This document shows, in pieces, positions 35,563 to 44,445 of a stretch of 64,000 bases of DNA. Source of the stretch: Eubacterium sp. Lineage in GTDB: Bacteria; Bacillota; Clostridia; Lachnospirales; Lachnospiraceae. The stretch is taken from the NCBI GenBank assembly GCA_017437905.1, contig JAFRWY010000066.1:1-64000 (forward strand), read 5' to 3'. A program made the translations under genes and the position numbers. Position 1 is the stretch's first letter. Every line of letters starts with the position of its first letter. The notes below the pieces were generated by a model, which was not told where the DNA came from, did not search any database, and worked only from the letters and a program-made list of their open reading frames with translations.

Positions 35563-36635
35563 ATCTCGCAGCGCTTACACATACGGAGCGTTTCTTCAAA
35601 TCCCTGCTGATATTCCGGGATCATGATCTTCGGGTTGAAATGGACTGCCTTGATCTTCCTGTCCTTCGGAAAACTCAGCATCATGGTGGACGGGAACATG
35701 AAAACCACTTCCGCACCTCCGATCAGACGGATCAGCAGCTCTCCCGGTACCATCTTATATTTACAGTCTGCATTTTCACTTCCGCCGGAATAATCAAAGC
35801 TGTCCATCGGATGGTTCTTATACAGGATCCGCTTTCCGGCATACCGTTTCTCCATCCACTCCTTAAACAGCTGATTGTCCGAATACTTCCCGGGGCTGAG
35901 AGAAACCGATGTAAATGCGACCACATCGTAGTCCAGTTCTTCCAGCCGGTAGATATCTTTCATGACTGCATTGAACCGCACCATAAGTTCCTTGTTTGAA
36001 AAGAGTCTCCGGACCTTCCGGAAATCCTTCTCGATCAGAAGCTCCGGCCTGGTCGCATATTTCAGACAATACCGGTTCCAGTAGAAGTTCTTTTTCGTTA
36101 TAAAATTCACGACCTTCAGCCGGAACAGGATCGTTCCCGCGATCCGGTCCGCCATCCCGAAATACGTTCTCACATCCGCATATTCCCAGCTCCCGTCCTC
36201 CAGGAGGATCGTCGGGATCTTTCTTGACTGATTCATCATCGCACATCCGAAAAAGGAAAATGATGTCTCCGCACAAAACAGCTGATACTTCGTATCTCCA
36301 AATTCCTGTGCGATCAGTTTCCGGCAGTATTTCTCTCTCCGAAACGTAAATACGTAAAAAAGCACTTTGGCCATCTCCTTCATTTTGCTGAAGGAGGAGG
36401 CACCCAGGCCCGATCGATTCATTTCCCGGACATCATGGAAGAGTCCTGTCTTTCTGCAAAGATCTGCCAGTTCACGGACTATCTCAGACTGTCCGTCGGC
36501 ATAACGGATCAGCACATCCCATTCATGCTCCGGATAAGAAAGGACCACCCAGACCAGCTGGATAAACTTATACGGATGTGTGATCTCCGCCAACGCTTTT
36601 TTCTTTTTTACCGGTAGATTCTCCATGAATTCCAT
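35538..36635 (-). CDS. Sialyltransferase-like glycosyltransferase (candidate nonulosonic acid transferase)
   Basis: 365 residues, soluble-looking. It carries the three short motifs seen in bacterial sialyltransferases of the GT38/GT52 group: acidic-Gly ILLEDGSWEY (near 143), HP in LYKNHPMDSF (near 274) and a Ser/Thr pair in MFPSTMMLSF (near 315). It is the last gene of a pathway that makes a CMP-activated nonulosonic acid, so it probably transfers that sugar to the lipid-linked or surface acceptor. Its start overlaps the end of pseG by 68 bases in another frame, which implies translational coupling. Overall similarity to named families cannot be judged here. Confidence 0.6.
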   Translation of the reverse strand: MEFMENLPVKKKKALAEITHPYKFIQLVWVVLSYPEHEWDVLIRYADGQSEIVRELADLCRKTGLFHDVREMNRSGLGASSFSKMKEMAKVLFYVFTFRREKYCRKLIAQEFGDTKYQLFCAETSFSFFGCAMMNQSRKIPTILLEDGSWEYADVRTYFGMADRIAGTILFRLKVVNFITKKNFYWNRYCLKYATRPELLIEKDFRKVRRLFSNKELMVRFNAVMKDIYRLEELDYDVVAFTSVSLSPGKYSDNQLFKEWMEKRYAGKRILYKNHPMDSFDYSGGSENADCKYKMVPGELLIRLIGGAEVVFMFPSTMMLSFPKDRKIKAVHFNPKIMIPEYQQGFEETLRMCKRCEIQTVEIPS

Positions 36636-37662
36636 CCATAATTCCTTTTACAATTCTTGCCGCACCTTTTCCGTCCACCAGAGTGATGGCTTGATCCGAC
36701 ATTTCTTCTCTTTGCTTTGCAGCTTTCAGCAGACGGTCAAGGGATTGAAACAACGTTTCAACAAAATCTTCTTCTGTACGGACATCTCCCGCAGACCATG
36801 CGATCCCTGCTTCCACAAAAGCCTTTTCCGCCGGAATCTGATTATCTGCCGTGATGTACGTAAGAATCGGCAGGCCACAGGCACAAAGCTCATACAATGT
36901 ACTTCCGGCTGCAGAAACAGCGATAGCACAACCGGACATCAGTTCCTGCATTCTTGACACATTCCGATAGATCGTCACCCGGTTCATATCCTTGGACAGT
37001 GAGAGGATCTGCGCATAATCCGGATTCACGGCCCCAACAACAAAGCAAAACTCATATCCCGGAAATGTATCCGGATGCCGGACCAGCCACTGCAGAAGCC
37101 GAAGCTCCACATGCTCCGGATCCGCACCTCCGGAGGATACAAAGATTCTTTTTCCATCCTGTTTCTTTCCGGCGGGAATATTCTGAAACTCTCTTCGAAG
37201 CGGTGTATAGGAACACCCGAGAAGCAACGCGGTATCTTCCCTGTCCGCACCACTGTATAAAGAAGCATACGCCGTCGGACTGGCTGAAATGTTATAGTTC
37301 ACCAGAACATCCACCGGCCAGGCAGTTTCACCCAGGTCGTCCAGATAAACGACCTTTGTGTATTCTCTGATCCTTCCCAGATAGGCTTCTGTCACATAAT
37401 AACTGTCGGCAAGAAAACATGTGACCGGGTTTTCCAAAAGAAGAGGGATCAGAAGATCTGTTTCTTCCTCCGCGGCTCGATAATCCGTATGCAGAACATG
37501 CACCCGGAATCCTCTTTCCCGGATCACATCCTGAAAGGTTTCATCCGCAAGCACAAACAAAACATCTTCTTCCGCATCGCAAAATGCATCTGCGATCGAA
37601 AGACAACGCATGATGTGGCCTGCACCGATTATTGAATTTCCGTCCGCTCTGATCAGAATCAT
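36568..37662 (-). CDS. pseG: UDP-2,4-diacetamido-2,4,6-trideoxy-beta-L-altropyranose hydrolase
   Basis: 364 residues from the ATG at 37662; a GTG 27 bases earlier is possible but has no ribosome site. It opens MILIRADGNSIIGAGHIMRC with the conserved His of the PseG active site, and has a GT-B-type C-terminal half with FVSSGGADPEH and SAAGSTLYELCACGLP. PseG removes UDP from the diacetylated sugar to give the substrate for PseI. It follows the PseH-like acetyltransferase, and its 3' end overlaps the transferase gene. A GNAT domain is not fused to it, unlike in some genomes. Confidence 0.92.
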   Translation of the reverse strand: MILIRADGNSIIGAGHIMRCLSIADAFCDAEEDVLFVLADETFQDVIRERGFRVHVLHTDYRAAEEETDLLIPLLLENPVTCFLADSYYVTEAYLGRIREYTKVVYLDDLGETAWPVDVLVNYNISASPTAYASLYSGADREDTALLLGCSYTPLRREFQNIPAGKKQDGKRIFVSSGGADPEHVELRLLQWLVRHPDTFPGYEFCFVVGAVNPDYAQILSLSKDMNRVTIYRNVSRMQELMSGCAIAVSAAGSTLYELCACGLPILTYITADNQIPAEKAFVEAGIAWSAGDVRTEEDFVETLFQSLDRLLKAAKQREEMSDQAITLVDGKGAARIVKGIMDGIHGESTGKKEKSVGGDHTSV

Positions 37663-37700
37663 TTTTTTATCCGGATATGCTACAAACACTTGATCGTTAT

Positions 37701-38141
37701 TCAGGATCGTATTTTCTTTTCGAACATCGTATACTGCATCTCATATGCTTCCTGAAGGAAAAGATGCGAGGATACGGAATTCTCCGCTTTTACTGCAGCC
37801 GTAAGCGCCTCGATCTCCGGGTGCTCCGCAAGGATCTTCTCCTCCGCCAGCTGCAAAAGTTTTTTCCCATAGCCCTTTCCCCGCGCTTCCGGAGCAACAC
37901 TGTAACTGATCTCTCCTTTGCCCTGTTCCTTCCGGATCCGGATCTGACCCACCGGAGTATCATCTTCCATCAGGATATACTGGATCTGGTCCGGATCCTT
38001 CATCATCCTGCCAAACCACCGTTCATGCTCCTCATATGATATCATTTCGGTATGAAAAGAGTTTTGCCTTGTACAGGGATCGTTCGCCCATGTCAATAAC
38101 AGTTCCAGATCATCCGAAGTTGCATCCCGTAAAAACAGCAT
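37701..38141 (-). CDS. pseH: GNAT acetyltransferase, PseH-like
   Basis: 146 residues. The GNAT acetyl-CoA loop is seen as VAPEARGKGYGKKLLQLAEE, preceded by TPVGQIRIRKEQGKGEISY and followed by VKAENSVSSHLFLQEAYE. The start LRDATSDDLELLLTWAND and the HERWF segment fit sugar N-acetyltransferases. By context it acetylates the 4-amino group made by PseC. It is 3 bases from pseI upstream and 38 from pseG downstream. Other acyl donors cannot be excluded from sequence. Confidence 0.85.
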   Translation of the reverse strand: MLFLRDATSDDLELLLTWANDPCTRQNSFHTEMISYEEHERWFGRMMKDPDQIQYILMEDDTPVGQIRIRKEQGKGEISYSVAPEARGKGYGKKLLQLAEEKILAEHPEIEALTAAVKAENSVSSHLFLQEAYEMQYTMFEKKIRS

Positions 38142-38144
38142 AGA

Positions 38145-39182
38145 TCATTTCTCCCCAAAATCTTCTCTTCGGATCGGTGATCCGCAGGGAATATCCTTTA
38201 ATGCAGCCCGTCCTGTCATATCTTCCAGATATTTCGGGGGAAGTCCTCCGGATGGGCGGATACTCCGGACATTCTCCGGCGTTATTTTATCTCCCGCGGT
38301 AATGTTCTTCACTGCATAAAGGCTTCTACGGAACTGAAGGTTCGCCATCTCCCCATCGGTCGGTCCGTAATGGATCTCTCCGGCGATCCTCCTTGCATCA
38401 CGGACATCTCTTACCATTTCCGAAAATGCATCCACAGACATACTGAACTTGCTGTCAGCACTTTCAACCCCGTCCAGTTTTACATGCTTTTCTATCACAC
38501 ACGCACCCATGGATACGGCTACCACGGAAGCTATGCTTCCTGCACTGTGATCCGAAAGACCCACCGGCACCTGAAACCGGTTCTTCATATCCGGTATGTT
38601 GGCAAGATGCATATGCTCCCAGTTTGCAGGATACTCACTGCAGCATTTCAGAAGTACAACCTGATCATTTCCCATTCGATGACAGGCGTCAACCGCATCC
38701 TGTATTTCATCGACCGTGGCCATTCCGCAGGACATGATCATCGTTTTTCCTTTGGAAGCCGCGTATTCGATCAAAGGAATGTCCACCAGTTCAAAGCTCG
38801 CGATCTTATATGCCTCACATCCAAGATCCTCCAGAAAATCCACAGCCGCAGGGTCAAAGGGCGTTGAAAGGAAATCCATCCCGCAGGCTTCGCACTCCTC
38901 TTTGATCCTTTCCTGCCATTCATACGGCGTTCCCGCATCCGTATAAAGATCATACAGTTTATATCCGTCCCAGAGACCGCCATGGATCAGGAATTCCTCC
39001 CTGTCGCAGTCGATGGTTATACTGTCGGCCGTATACGTCTGAATCTTCAGGCAGTCGGCCCCTGCTGCTGCAGCCTGCCGTACGATTTCCAGAGCATTGG
39101 AAAGAGAGCCTCCATGATTTGCACTCATTTCGGCGATGACATACACTTCACCCTTTCCGATTTTCTCAAACAAATGAAACAT
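38145..39182 (-). CDS. pseI: Pseudaminic acid synthase
   Basis: 345 residues. The NeuB-type TIM barrel shows VIAEMSANHGGSLSNALEIV and DCLKIQTYTADSIT; LSTPFDPAAVDFLEDLGCEAYKIASFE follows in parts (TPFDPAAVDFLE). VGLSDHSAG and VIEKHVKLD are the metal/substrate region, and a C-terminal SAF antifreeze-like domain starts near 285 (SLYAVKNITAGDKIT). It condenses the 6-deoxy diacetamido hexose with phosphoenolpyruvate. The IQTYTADSIT motif is more like PseI than NeuB or LegI. It starts one base after the stop of the aminotransferase gene. Confidence 0.94.
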   Translation of the reverse strand: MFHLFEKIGKGEVYVIAEMSANHGGSLSNALEIVRQAAAAGADCLKIQTYTADSITIDCDREEFLIHGGLWDGYKLYDLYTDAGTPYEWQERIKEECEACGMDFLSTPFDPAAVDFLEDLGCEAYKIASFELVDIPLIEYAASKGKTMIMSCGMATVDEIQDAVDACHRMGNDQVVLLKCCSEYPANWEHMHLANIPDMKNRFQVPVGLSDHSAGSIASVVAVSMGACVIEKHVKLDGVESADSKFSMSVDAFSEMVRDVRDARRIAGEIHYGPTDGEMANLQFRRSLYAVKNITAGDKITPENVRSIRPSGGLPPKYLEDMTGRAALKDIPCGSPIRREDFGEK

Positions 39183-39183
39183 G

Positions 39184-40470
39184 CTATTTAATATTCCTCT
39201 TAAACACAGGGTCCACTTTTCCTCCCTGAAGGATCCCGTCCACGGAATCCCTGTCGATCGCCGTACGGATTAGGGCAAATGCCTCATCCGTTGCTTCCAG
39301 ATACTTCCCGGCTTCCTGCTCCGTATGAGACCCGTTCAGATTATAGATTGCAAATACAAGGATCTGATGCTTCAGCATGATCTGGGAATAAACCGACTGA
39401 ACATCCAGATACGATAAGGAGCCATGCCCTTCAAAGGCCACTCCCGCATGGGGCGGAAGGCCGCTTACTGAAAGGACCTCACTTAGGTCATACTTCTCTA
39501 TGCATTTCACGATCCCGTCTCTCTGAAGCTTACCGATCTCCCAGATATGATCATAGAATCCGGGCTGCTCCAGGATGCGAATGGTCGCCAGTGCCGCCGC
39601 CATCGGAACCGCATCTCCTCCGAATGTGGTGGACACAAAGACTCCCTCTTCGATCTGCTGCATAATGTCCCGCCTCCCGGCCACTGCAGAGATGGCATAT
39701 CCGTTGGCCATGCCCTTTCCGAAGGCTGCCAGATCCGGAGTCACATGATATAGCTCCGAGGCTCCGCCCAAAGCATACCGGAAGCCGGAAACAACTTCAT
39801 CAAAAATGAGCAGGGCTCCGTACTGATGCGCCAGTTCCTTCACCTTCTGAAGATATCCCTCCTTCGGCCCGTCACTCTGGATCGGTTCAAGGATCACGGC
39901 GGCCACAGGGTTCTCTTTCAGTTTTGCTTCCAGATCCTCCGGATCATTATAAGTGAAATTCAAAGTAAGCCTTCGTACTGCTTCGGGAACACCCTTATGA
40001 TTCTCGGAAGCACCGATGGACCAGTCATGCATTCCATGATATCCGGACATCAGTACCACGTCCCGCCCGGTAAATGCTCTTGCAAGACGGATTGCTGCCG
40101 TGGTGGCATCTCCTCCGTTCTTAACAAACCGTACCATCTCGGCACAGGGAATGATCTCACACAGTTTTTCTGCCAGATCCGCTTCCGGTTCGGATTGTAA
40201 GGATCCGCTGGAGAATTTTTTCACCTGTCTGATTACCGCTTCCGTGATCTCGGGAATGCCATACCCTACCGTGATGGGACCCAGGGCACACATGTAATCA
40301 AGGAACCGGTTCCCGTCAACATCGTAGATATAGCACCCTTCCCCTCTGTCCATAAAGCTGGGGGCAAGTCCTCTGCAGAAGTAACGATATGATTTACTGT
40401 AGGTCTGTGCCGCAAGCGGCGAAACCTTCAGTTCCCTTGCAAGCAGCTGTTCCGATCTTTCAAAGTTCAT
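39184..40470 (-). CDS. Class III aminotransferase, glutamate-1-semialdehyde mutase-like
   Basis: 428 residues. The PLP fold is clear: FVKNGGDATTAAIRLARA, YHGMHDWSIG, the Asp motif LLIFDEVVSGFR and the PLP-lysine motif AAFGKGMANGYA. It resembles HemL-type enzymes, but its place between pseI and a nonulosonic cytidylyltransferase argues against heme synthesis. PseC already supplies the amino group of the normal pathway, so this enzyme has no standard step; it may modify the nonulosonic acid or an attached group. GSA-like genes recur near SpsF-type cytidylyltransferases in other genomes, as I recall, without a settled function. Confidence 0.85.
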   Translation of the reverse strand: MNFERSEQLLARELKVSPLAAQTYSKSYRYFCRGLAPSFMDRGEGCYIYDVDGNRFLDYMCALGPITVGYGIPEITEAVIRQVKKFSSGSLQSEPEADLAEKLCEIIPCAEMVRFVKNGGDATTAAIRLARAFTGRDVVLMSGYHGMHDWSIGASENHKGVPEAVRRLTLNFTYNDPEDLEAKLKENPVAAVILEPIQSDGPKEGYLQKVKELAHQYGALLIFDEVVSGFRYALGGASELYHVTPDLAAFGKGMANGYAISAVAGRRDIMQQIEEGVFVSTTFGGDAVPMAAALATIRILEQPGFYDHIWEIGKLQRDGIVKCIEKYDLSEVLSVSGLPPHAGVAFEGHGSLSYLDVQSVYSQIMLKHQILVFAIYNLNGSHTEQEAGKYLEATDEAFALIRTAIDRDSVDGILQGGKVDPVFKRNIK

Positions 40471-40486
40471 GTTTTTTCCTCCGGGT

Positions 40487-41263
40487 TTATGACTGCGATT
40501 CTATGACACGATCCTCACGAATTGACTTCTGAAGGCCTTCATTTCTCTGATATTTCCGGTTGATCTCTTTCACTTCCGGATGTTCCGACATAAATGCCAG
40601 AATCTCCTTATATCCGAAAGCTTCGGTGCCAAGGGACATAAAATACCGGTAGATCCGTTCCACCACTTCGAAATCCTCCGGTTCATCCACAGTCCATCTA
40701 TACTCTCCGAAAGGACCGATGGGTGAAACAAAATCCTGCAGCTTAAAGAGTTCCGGATGACGGATGATGTACTGCGTCACATGTTCTCTCTCAAAGGAAT
40801 GCCTTGCTTCCTTCCATGCACGCTCCAATGCGGAGAAACGCATGATCTCAAGGTCCAATCCGTCCGCAAAGGATTCGCTCAGCATTCCCAGATAATCCGT
40901 ATCCGGGTTCATCCCTTCAATGGCAAGATCCAGCAGTTCCGCATCAAAGCAGGGACAGTCCGCAGTCAACCGGATCACATATTCCGGACTGAGAAGCTTT
41001 GCCGTCTGATAGAAACGGTCCAGAACATCTTCTTCCGATCCGATGCCCACACGGATGCCCATCTCAGAGCAAAGGGAGAGGATCGGAAGATTGTTCTTCT
41101 CAATAGACGTAATAACCATCACTTCATCCACACGCCGGCTCTGCTGTACCCGCTCGATCATCCTGCGGAGCGCCGGCTTGCCGCAAAGGTCCTTCAGTAC
41201 TTTATTCGGCAGTCTGGTGGAACCGCATCTTGCCTGGATCATTACCAGATAATTCATACACAA
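40487..41263 (-). CDS. pseF: Nonulosonic acid cytidylyltransferase, SpsF/PseF-like
   Basis: 258 residues. The N-terminus LVMIQARCGSTRLPNKVLKD is the nucleotide-binding loop of the CMP-sialate synthetase superfamily, and VIRLTADCPCFDAELLDLAI carries the metal-binding Asp. YRWTVDEPEDFEVVERIY is typical of SpsF. It would activate the sugar made by PseI with CTP, giving CMP-sugar for the transferase. SpsF proteins differ from classical PseF in sequence, so the symbol is assigned by role. A start 6 bases later is possible. Spacing to the aldo/keto reductase is 4 bases. Confidence 0.85.
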   Translation of the reverse strand: MCMNYLVMIQARCGSTRLPNKVLKDLCGKPALRRMIERVQQSRRVDEVMVITSIEKNNLPILSLCSEMGIRVGIGSEEDVLDRFYQTAKLLSPEYVIRLTADCPCFDAELLDLAIEGMNPDTDYLGMLSESFADGLDLEIMRFSALERAWKEARHSFEREHVTQYIIRHPELFKLQDFVSPIGPFGEYRWTVDEPEDFEVVERIYRYFMSLGTEAFGYKEILAFMSEHPEVKEINRKYQRNEGLQKSIREDRVIESQS

Positions 41264-41267
41264 TACC

Positions 41268-42161
41268 TCACTTTACCCAGAGGCTCGGGACTACAAGGTC
41301 TGCTGCAATTCCCGAAAACTCTCTGTCTATCTCCTGAAAGATTTCTTCCGGAACATCCTTCCCGAATGAGATCATATCTTCCTGCAGCTGTTCCAGTGTA
41401 CGAATACCAAAGACCAGATGGGATACGGACTTCTCCCGTTTCACATATCCCATGGCCAGATCGATCCGGGAGAAACCGGTCTCACTGCAGATCTGATCCA
41501 GCTTCTTAAGGATCGGCTTTGCTTTTTCCAGATGCGCAGGGACTTCGGGATCCGTCAGCCGGATCAGTCCCTTGATAAAAACGGTTCGAACATCAACACT
41601 GCAGTTTGCGGCTGCCGCCTTCTCAAATACCGCATGTTCCTTCATCCGGTGATCAAAGATACTGTACGGTAGCTGGATATACTTTACAAACGGACTATGG
41701 AAGCAGGCCTCGGCTTCCTCCGGATAATACACGGACACCCCGACTTTTTTCGCCAGGCCTTCCTGCTCCACAACCGTCAGAGCTTCCAGGATTTCCTCCC
41801 GGAATGCATATCTGGAGCTGTGAAGGTAATATGCATCCACATAATCCGTATGCAGCACGTCAAGGGACCGCTTCAGTTTACTGCAGATCACCGAAACATA
41901 CTCCGAAGGTCTGCACTCATCCAGCGAATTCGGAAGGAGCTTGGTACTCACAAACAGTCTGTCTCTTTGCACGGTTCTTTTCGCCAGAAACTCCCCTACG
42001 ATCTCTTCGGCGATCCCATATGCAGTTGCGGTATCGATTGCATCAATCCCGTTCTGTGTCGCATAATCCAGACACCGGATACAATACTCCGGTTCCTGCT
42101 TCGGCTGGTTAAATACACCATAATCCATACCAAACTGTACGGTTCCAAGACAAAGCTTCAT
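41268..42161 (-). CDS. Aldo/keto reductase family protein in the pse cluster
   Basis: 297 residues from the ATG at 42161, which follows GGAGGAAAGAGG; the longer frame starts at an ATG overlapping the pseC stop. It has the AKR barrel pattern: MKLCLGTVQFGMDYG, NGIDAIDTATAYG (catalytic Asp and Tyr), later VSTKLLP (Lys), VDAYYLHSS (His). These four are the AKR catalytic tetrad. The standard pathway to CMP-pseudaminic acid has no such reduction, so the substrate is unknown; a keto intermediate of the extra aminotransferase is possible. Confidence 0.85.
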   Translation of the reverse strand: MKLCLGTVQFGMDYGVFNQPKQEPEYCIRCLDYATQNGIDAIDTATAYGIAEEIVGEFLAKRTVQRDRLFVSTKLLPNSLDECRPSEYVSVICSKLKRSLDVLHTDYVDAYYLHSSRYAFREEILEALTVVEQEGLAKKVGVSVYYPEEAEACFHSPFVKYIQLPYSIFDHRMKEHAVFEKAAAANCSVDVRTVFIKGLIRLTDPEVPAHLEKAKPILKKLDQICSETGFSRIDLAMGYVKREKSVSHLVFGIRTLEQLQEDMISFGKDVPEEIFQEIDREFSGIAADLVVPSLWVK

Positions 42162-42175
42162 GCCTCTTTCCTCCG

Positions 42176-43366
42176 TCATTTCGCAAAGTACGACGCCACC
42201 TTCTTCACTGCGCGGATCACATCCTCCACATCCTGATCCGAAAGGGAAGGATACAGCGGAATACTCATGATGCTCCCATATACGTCTTCCGCAATCGGAC
42301 AGAGTCCCTTTGGATATCCGCGTTCCTCATAATAGGGGAACCAGTAAACCGGGATATAATGTACCTGACACTGTACATTTTCGGCACTCATGGCTTCAAA
42401 GAATTCCAGCCTGGAACAGGTGAGCCGCTCAAGATCCAGCCGGATGATATATAAGTGCCTGCAGGTATCCGACTCCGGAATCTCCTTCTGCACGATCAAC
42501 TGTTCCACCTCGGAGAACGCTTCATCATACCTTTTCACAATCTCCTGACGTCGTTCCTTAAACCATGGAAGCTTATCCAGCTGGCTGGATAGCAGCGCCG
42601 CCTGAAAATCCGTCATCCGGTAATTATAGCCGAGAAAGATCTGCTCATAATACCAGACTTCTCCCGTGGGATGCTCCATATCCGTCTCAAAACGTGTGAT
42701 CCCGTGGGTCCGCCCCAGCATGACCTTCCTGTAATACTCTTCATTATCCGTAAGAACCGCTCCGCCTTCACCGGCGGTCACTGTCTTCACCGGATGAAAA
42801 CTGAAACAGGTCAGATCCGCAAGAGATCCCACCGGTTTTCCGTCATAACAGGAGCCGATGGAATGCGCCGCATCTTCGATCAGAACCAGTCCGTATCTGT
42901 CTGCCAGGTCCCGAAGCTCTTTCATCCGTACAACCTGCCCGGTAAAATCAACCGCAACGATTGCCTTGGTACGATCCGTGATCTTCGCCTCTACATCCAC
43001 CGGATCGATGTTATAGGTCTCCGGATCGATATCTGCAAACACCGGTGTCCCGCCACAGTAAATTGCGCAATTTGCGCTTGCCGCAAACGTAAGCGGCGTA
43101 GTGATCACTTCATCCCCCGGGCCGATCCCTGCGGCCATACATGCCATATGGAGTGCTGCCGTTCCGTTGGAAACGAGTACGGCGTGCCTTGCTCCCGTCA
43201 TCCGGCAGAGCTTCTCTTCTGCTGACTGAACCGCCGGCCCGCAGGTGATATAATCACTCGTAAGAACCGCGGAAACCGCAGCAACATCCTGTTCATCGAT
43301 GCACTGATGACCGTAATAAATTTTCGTATCCCTGACCGGAGATCCCCCGTATCTTGCCAATTCCAT
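42176..43366 (-). CDS. pseC: UDP-4-amino-4,6-dideoxy-N-acetyl-beta-L-altrosamine transaminase
   Basis: 396 residues, DegT/DnrJ/EryC1 family. Conserved parts include HAVLVSNGTAALHMA, TPLTFAASANCAIY, LIEDAAHSIGS (Asp contacting PLP nitrogen) and FSFHPVKTVTAGEGG with the PLP-binding Lys; LGYNYRMTDFQAALL follows. The initial YYGHQCIDEQDVAAV is typical of PseC. It aminates the 4-keto sugar made by PseB, using glutamate. It lies 11 bases after pseB and its stop is 15 bases before the chosen reductase start. Confidence 0.94.
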   Translation of the reverse strand: MELARYGGSPVRDTKIYYGHQCIDEQDVAAVSAVLTSDYITCGPAVQSAEEKLCRMTGARHAVLVSNGTAALHMACMAAGIGPGDEVITTPLTFAASANCAIYCGGTPVFADIDPETYNIDPVDVEAKITDRTKAIVAVDFTGQVVRMKELRDLADRYGLVLIEDAAHSIGSCYDGKPVGSLADLTCFSFHPVKTVTAGEGGAVLTDNEEYYRKVMLGRTHGITRFETDMEHPTGEVWYYEQIFLGYNYRMTDFQAALLSSQLDKLPWFKERRQEIVKRYDEAFSEVEQLIVQKEIPESDTCRHLYIIRLDLERLTCSRLEFFEAMSAENVQCQVHYIPVYWFPYYEERGYPKGLCPIAEDVYGSIMSIPLYPSLSDQDVEDVIRAVKKVASYFAK

Positions 43367-43377
43367 AAGCGTGACCT

Positions 43378-44373
43378 CTAATGCTCATCCAGATCTGTCT
43401 TCAGACGTTCTCTCAGTTCCTCCACGGAAAGCCACTCACTGTTCGTGCCGGAGCTGTACTCAAATTCCGATGCAACCAGTTTTCCTCCGGGAATAATCTT
43501 CGAGGAATTCCACCAGTCATAATGCGGGAAAATGATGAAATGCTTTTCATACTCATATGTGTGCAGAGAATCCTCCCTTGTGATCATGATCTCATGAAGC
43601 TTCTCTCCTTCACGGATTCCCACCTCCGGCATCTCACAGCCCGGAAGCATGGCCTCAGCCAGGTCTGTTATTTTGAATGACGGGATCTTGGAGATAAAGG
43701 TCTCTCCTCCCCTTGCTTCCTCCAGCGCTTTGATCACAAGCTCCACACCCTGTTCCAGACTGATCCAGAATCTTGTCATACGGTAATCCGTGATCGGAAG
43801 TTCTTTTCCACCGCGATCGATGATCCCCTGGAAGAACGGAATTACGGAGCCACGGCTTCCGGCCACATTTCCGTAACGCACAACCGAGAAGGTCGTTCCC
43901 TTTTCGCCGGAATACGCATTTGCCGCCGTAAAGAGTTTATCCGAAACAAGCTTGGTCCCGCCGTAGAGATTGATGGGATTCACTGCTTTGTCCGTAGAGA
44001 GGGCAACCACCTTCTCGACGCCGGCATCCAGACTCGCATCGATCACATTGCAGGCGCCGTTTACATTTGTTTTGATCGCCTCGATCGGATTGTATTCACA
44101 GGCCGGAACCTGCTTTAAGGCAGCTGCGTGAATCACATAATCGACGCCGTTCATCGCTCTCTGCATCCGTTCCTTGTCCCGCACATCCCCGATAAAGAAC
44201 CGCAGGATATCATCATACTCCTGATAGCGGTTTCTCATCTGGAACTGTTTGAATTCATCCCTCGAATAAATGATGATCTTCTTCGGCTGATAATGATCCA
44301 GAACGTATTCCACAAAGTGATGTCCGAAAGATCCTGTTCCTCCGGTGACCATGATTGTTTTGTTGTTCAGCAT
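43378..44373 (-). CDS. pseB: UDP-N-acetylglucosamine 4,6-dehydratase (inverting)
   Basis: 331 residues from MLNNKTIMVTGGTGSFGHH, the usual PseB start; GGAGG lies 11 bases upstream. The longer frame would add 15 residues without homology. The Rossmann motif TGGTGSFG and the catalytic region STDKAVNPINLYGGTKLVSD (Asp-Lys in place of the SDR Tyr, then Tyr-x-x-x-Lys) identify this family. YRMTRFWISLEQGVELV is typical too. It performs dehydration, reduction and C5 inversion of UDP-GlcNAc, the first committed step. It follows the flippase by 73 bases. Confidence 0.94.
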   Translation of the reverse strand: MLNNKTIMVTGGTGSFGHHFVEYVLDHYQPKKIIIYSRDEFKQFQMRNRYQEYDDILRFFIGDVRDKERMQRAMNGVDYVIHAAALKQVPACEYNPIEAIKTNVNGACNVIDASLDAGVEKVVALSTDKAVNPINLYGGTKLVSDKLFTAANAYSGEKGTTFSVVRYGNVAGSRGSVIPFFQGIIDRGGKELPITDYRMTRFWISLEQGVELVIKALEEARGGETFISKIPSFKITDLAEAMLPGCEMPEVGIREGEKLHEIMITREDSLHTYEYEKHFIIFPHYDWWNSSKIIPGGKLVASEFEYSSGTNSEWLSVEELRERLKTDLDEH

Positions 44374-44445
44374 ACGACCCCGTGCCTCCATATCCATTGT
44401 TTTCTTCTCTTTTTTCAATTGTTCTTTCTCATTATTGCCGATATA

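Noticed and set aside
39184..40470. Calling the aminotransferase HemL of heme synthesis
   Set aside because: It is embedded in the pse operon between pseI and the cytidylyltransferase, with no heme gene near.
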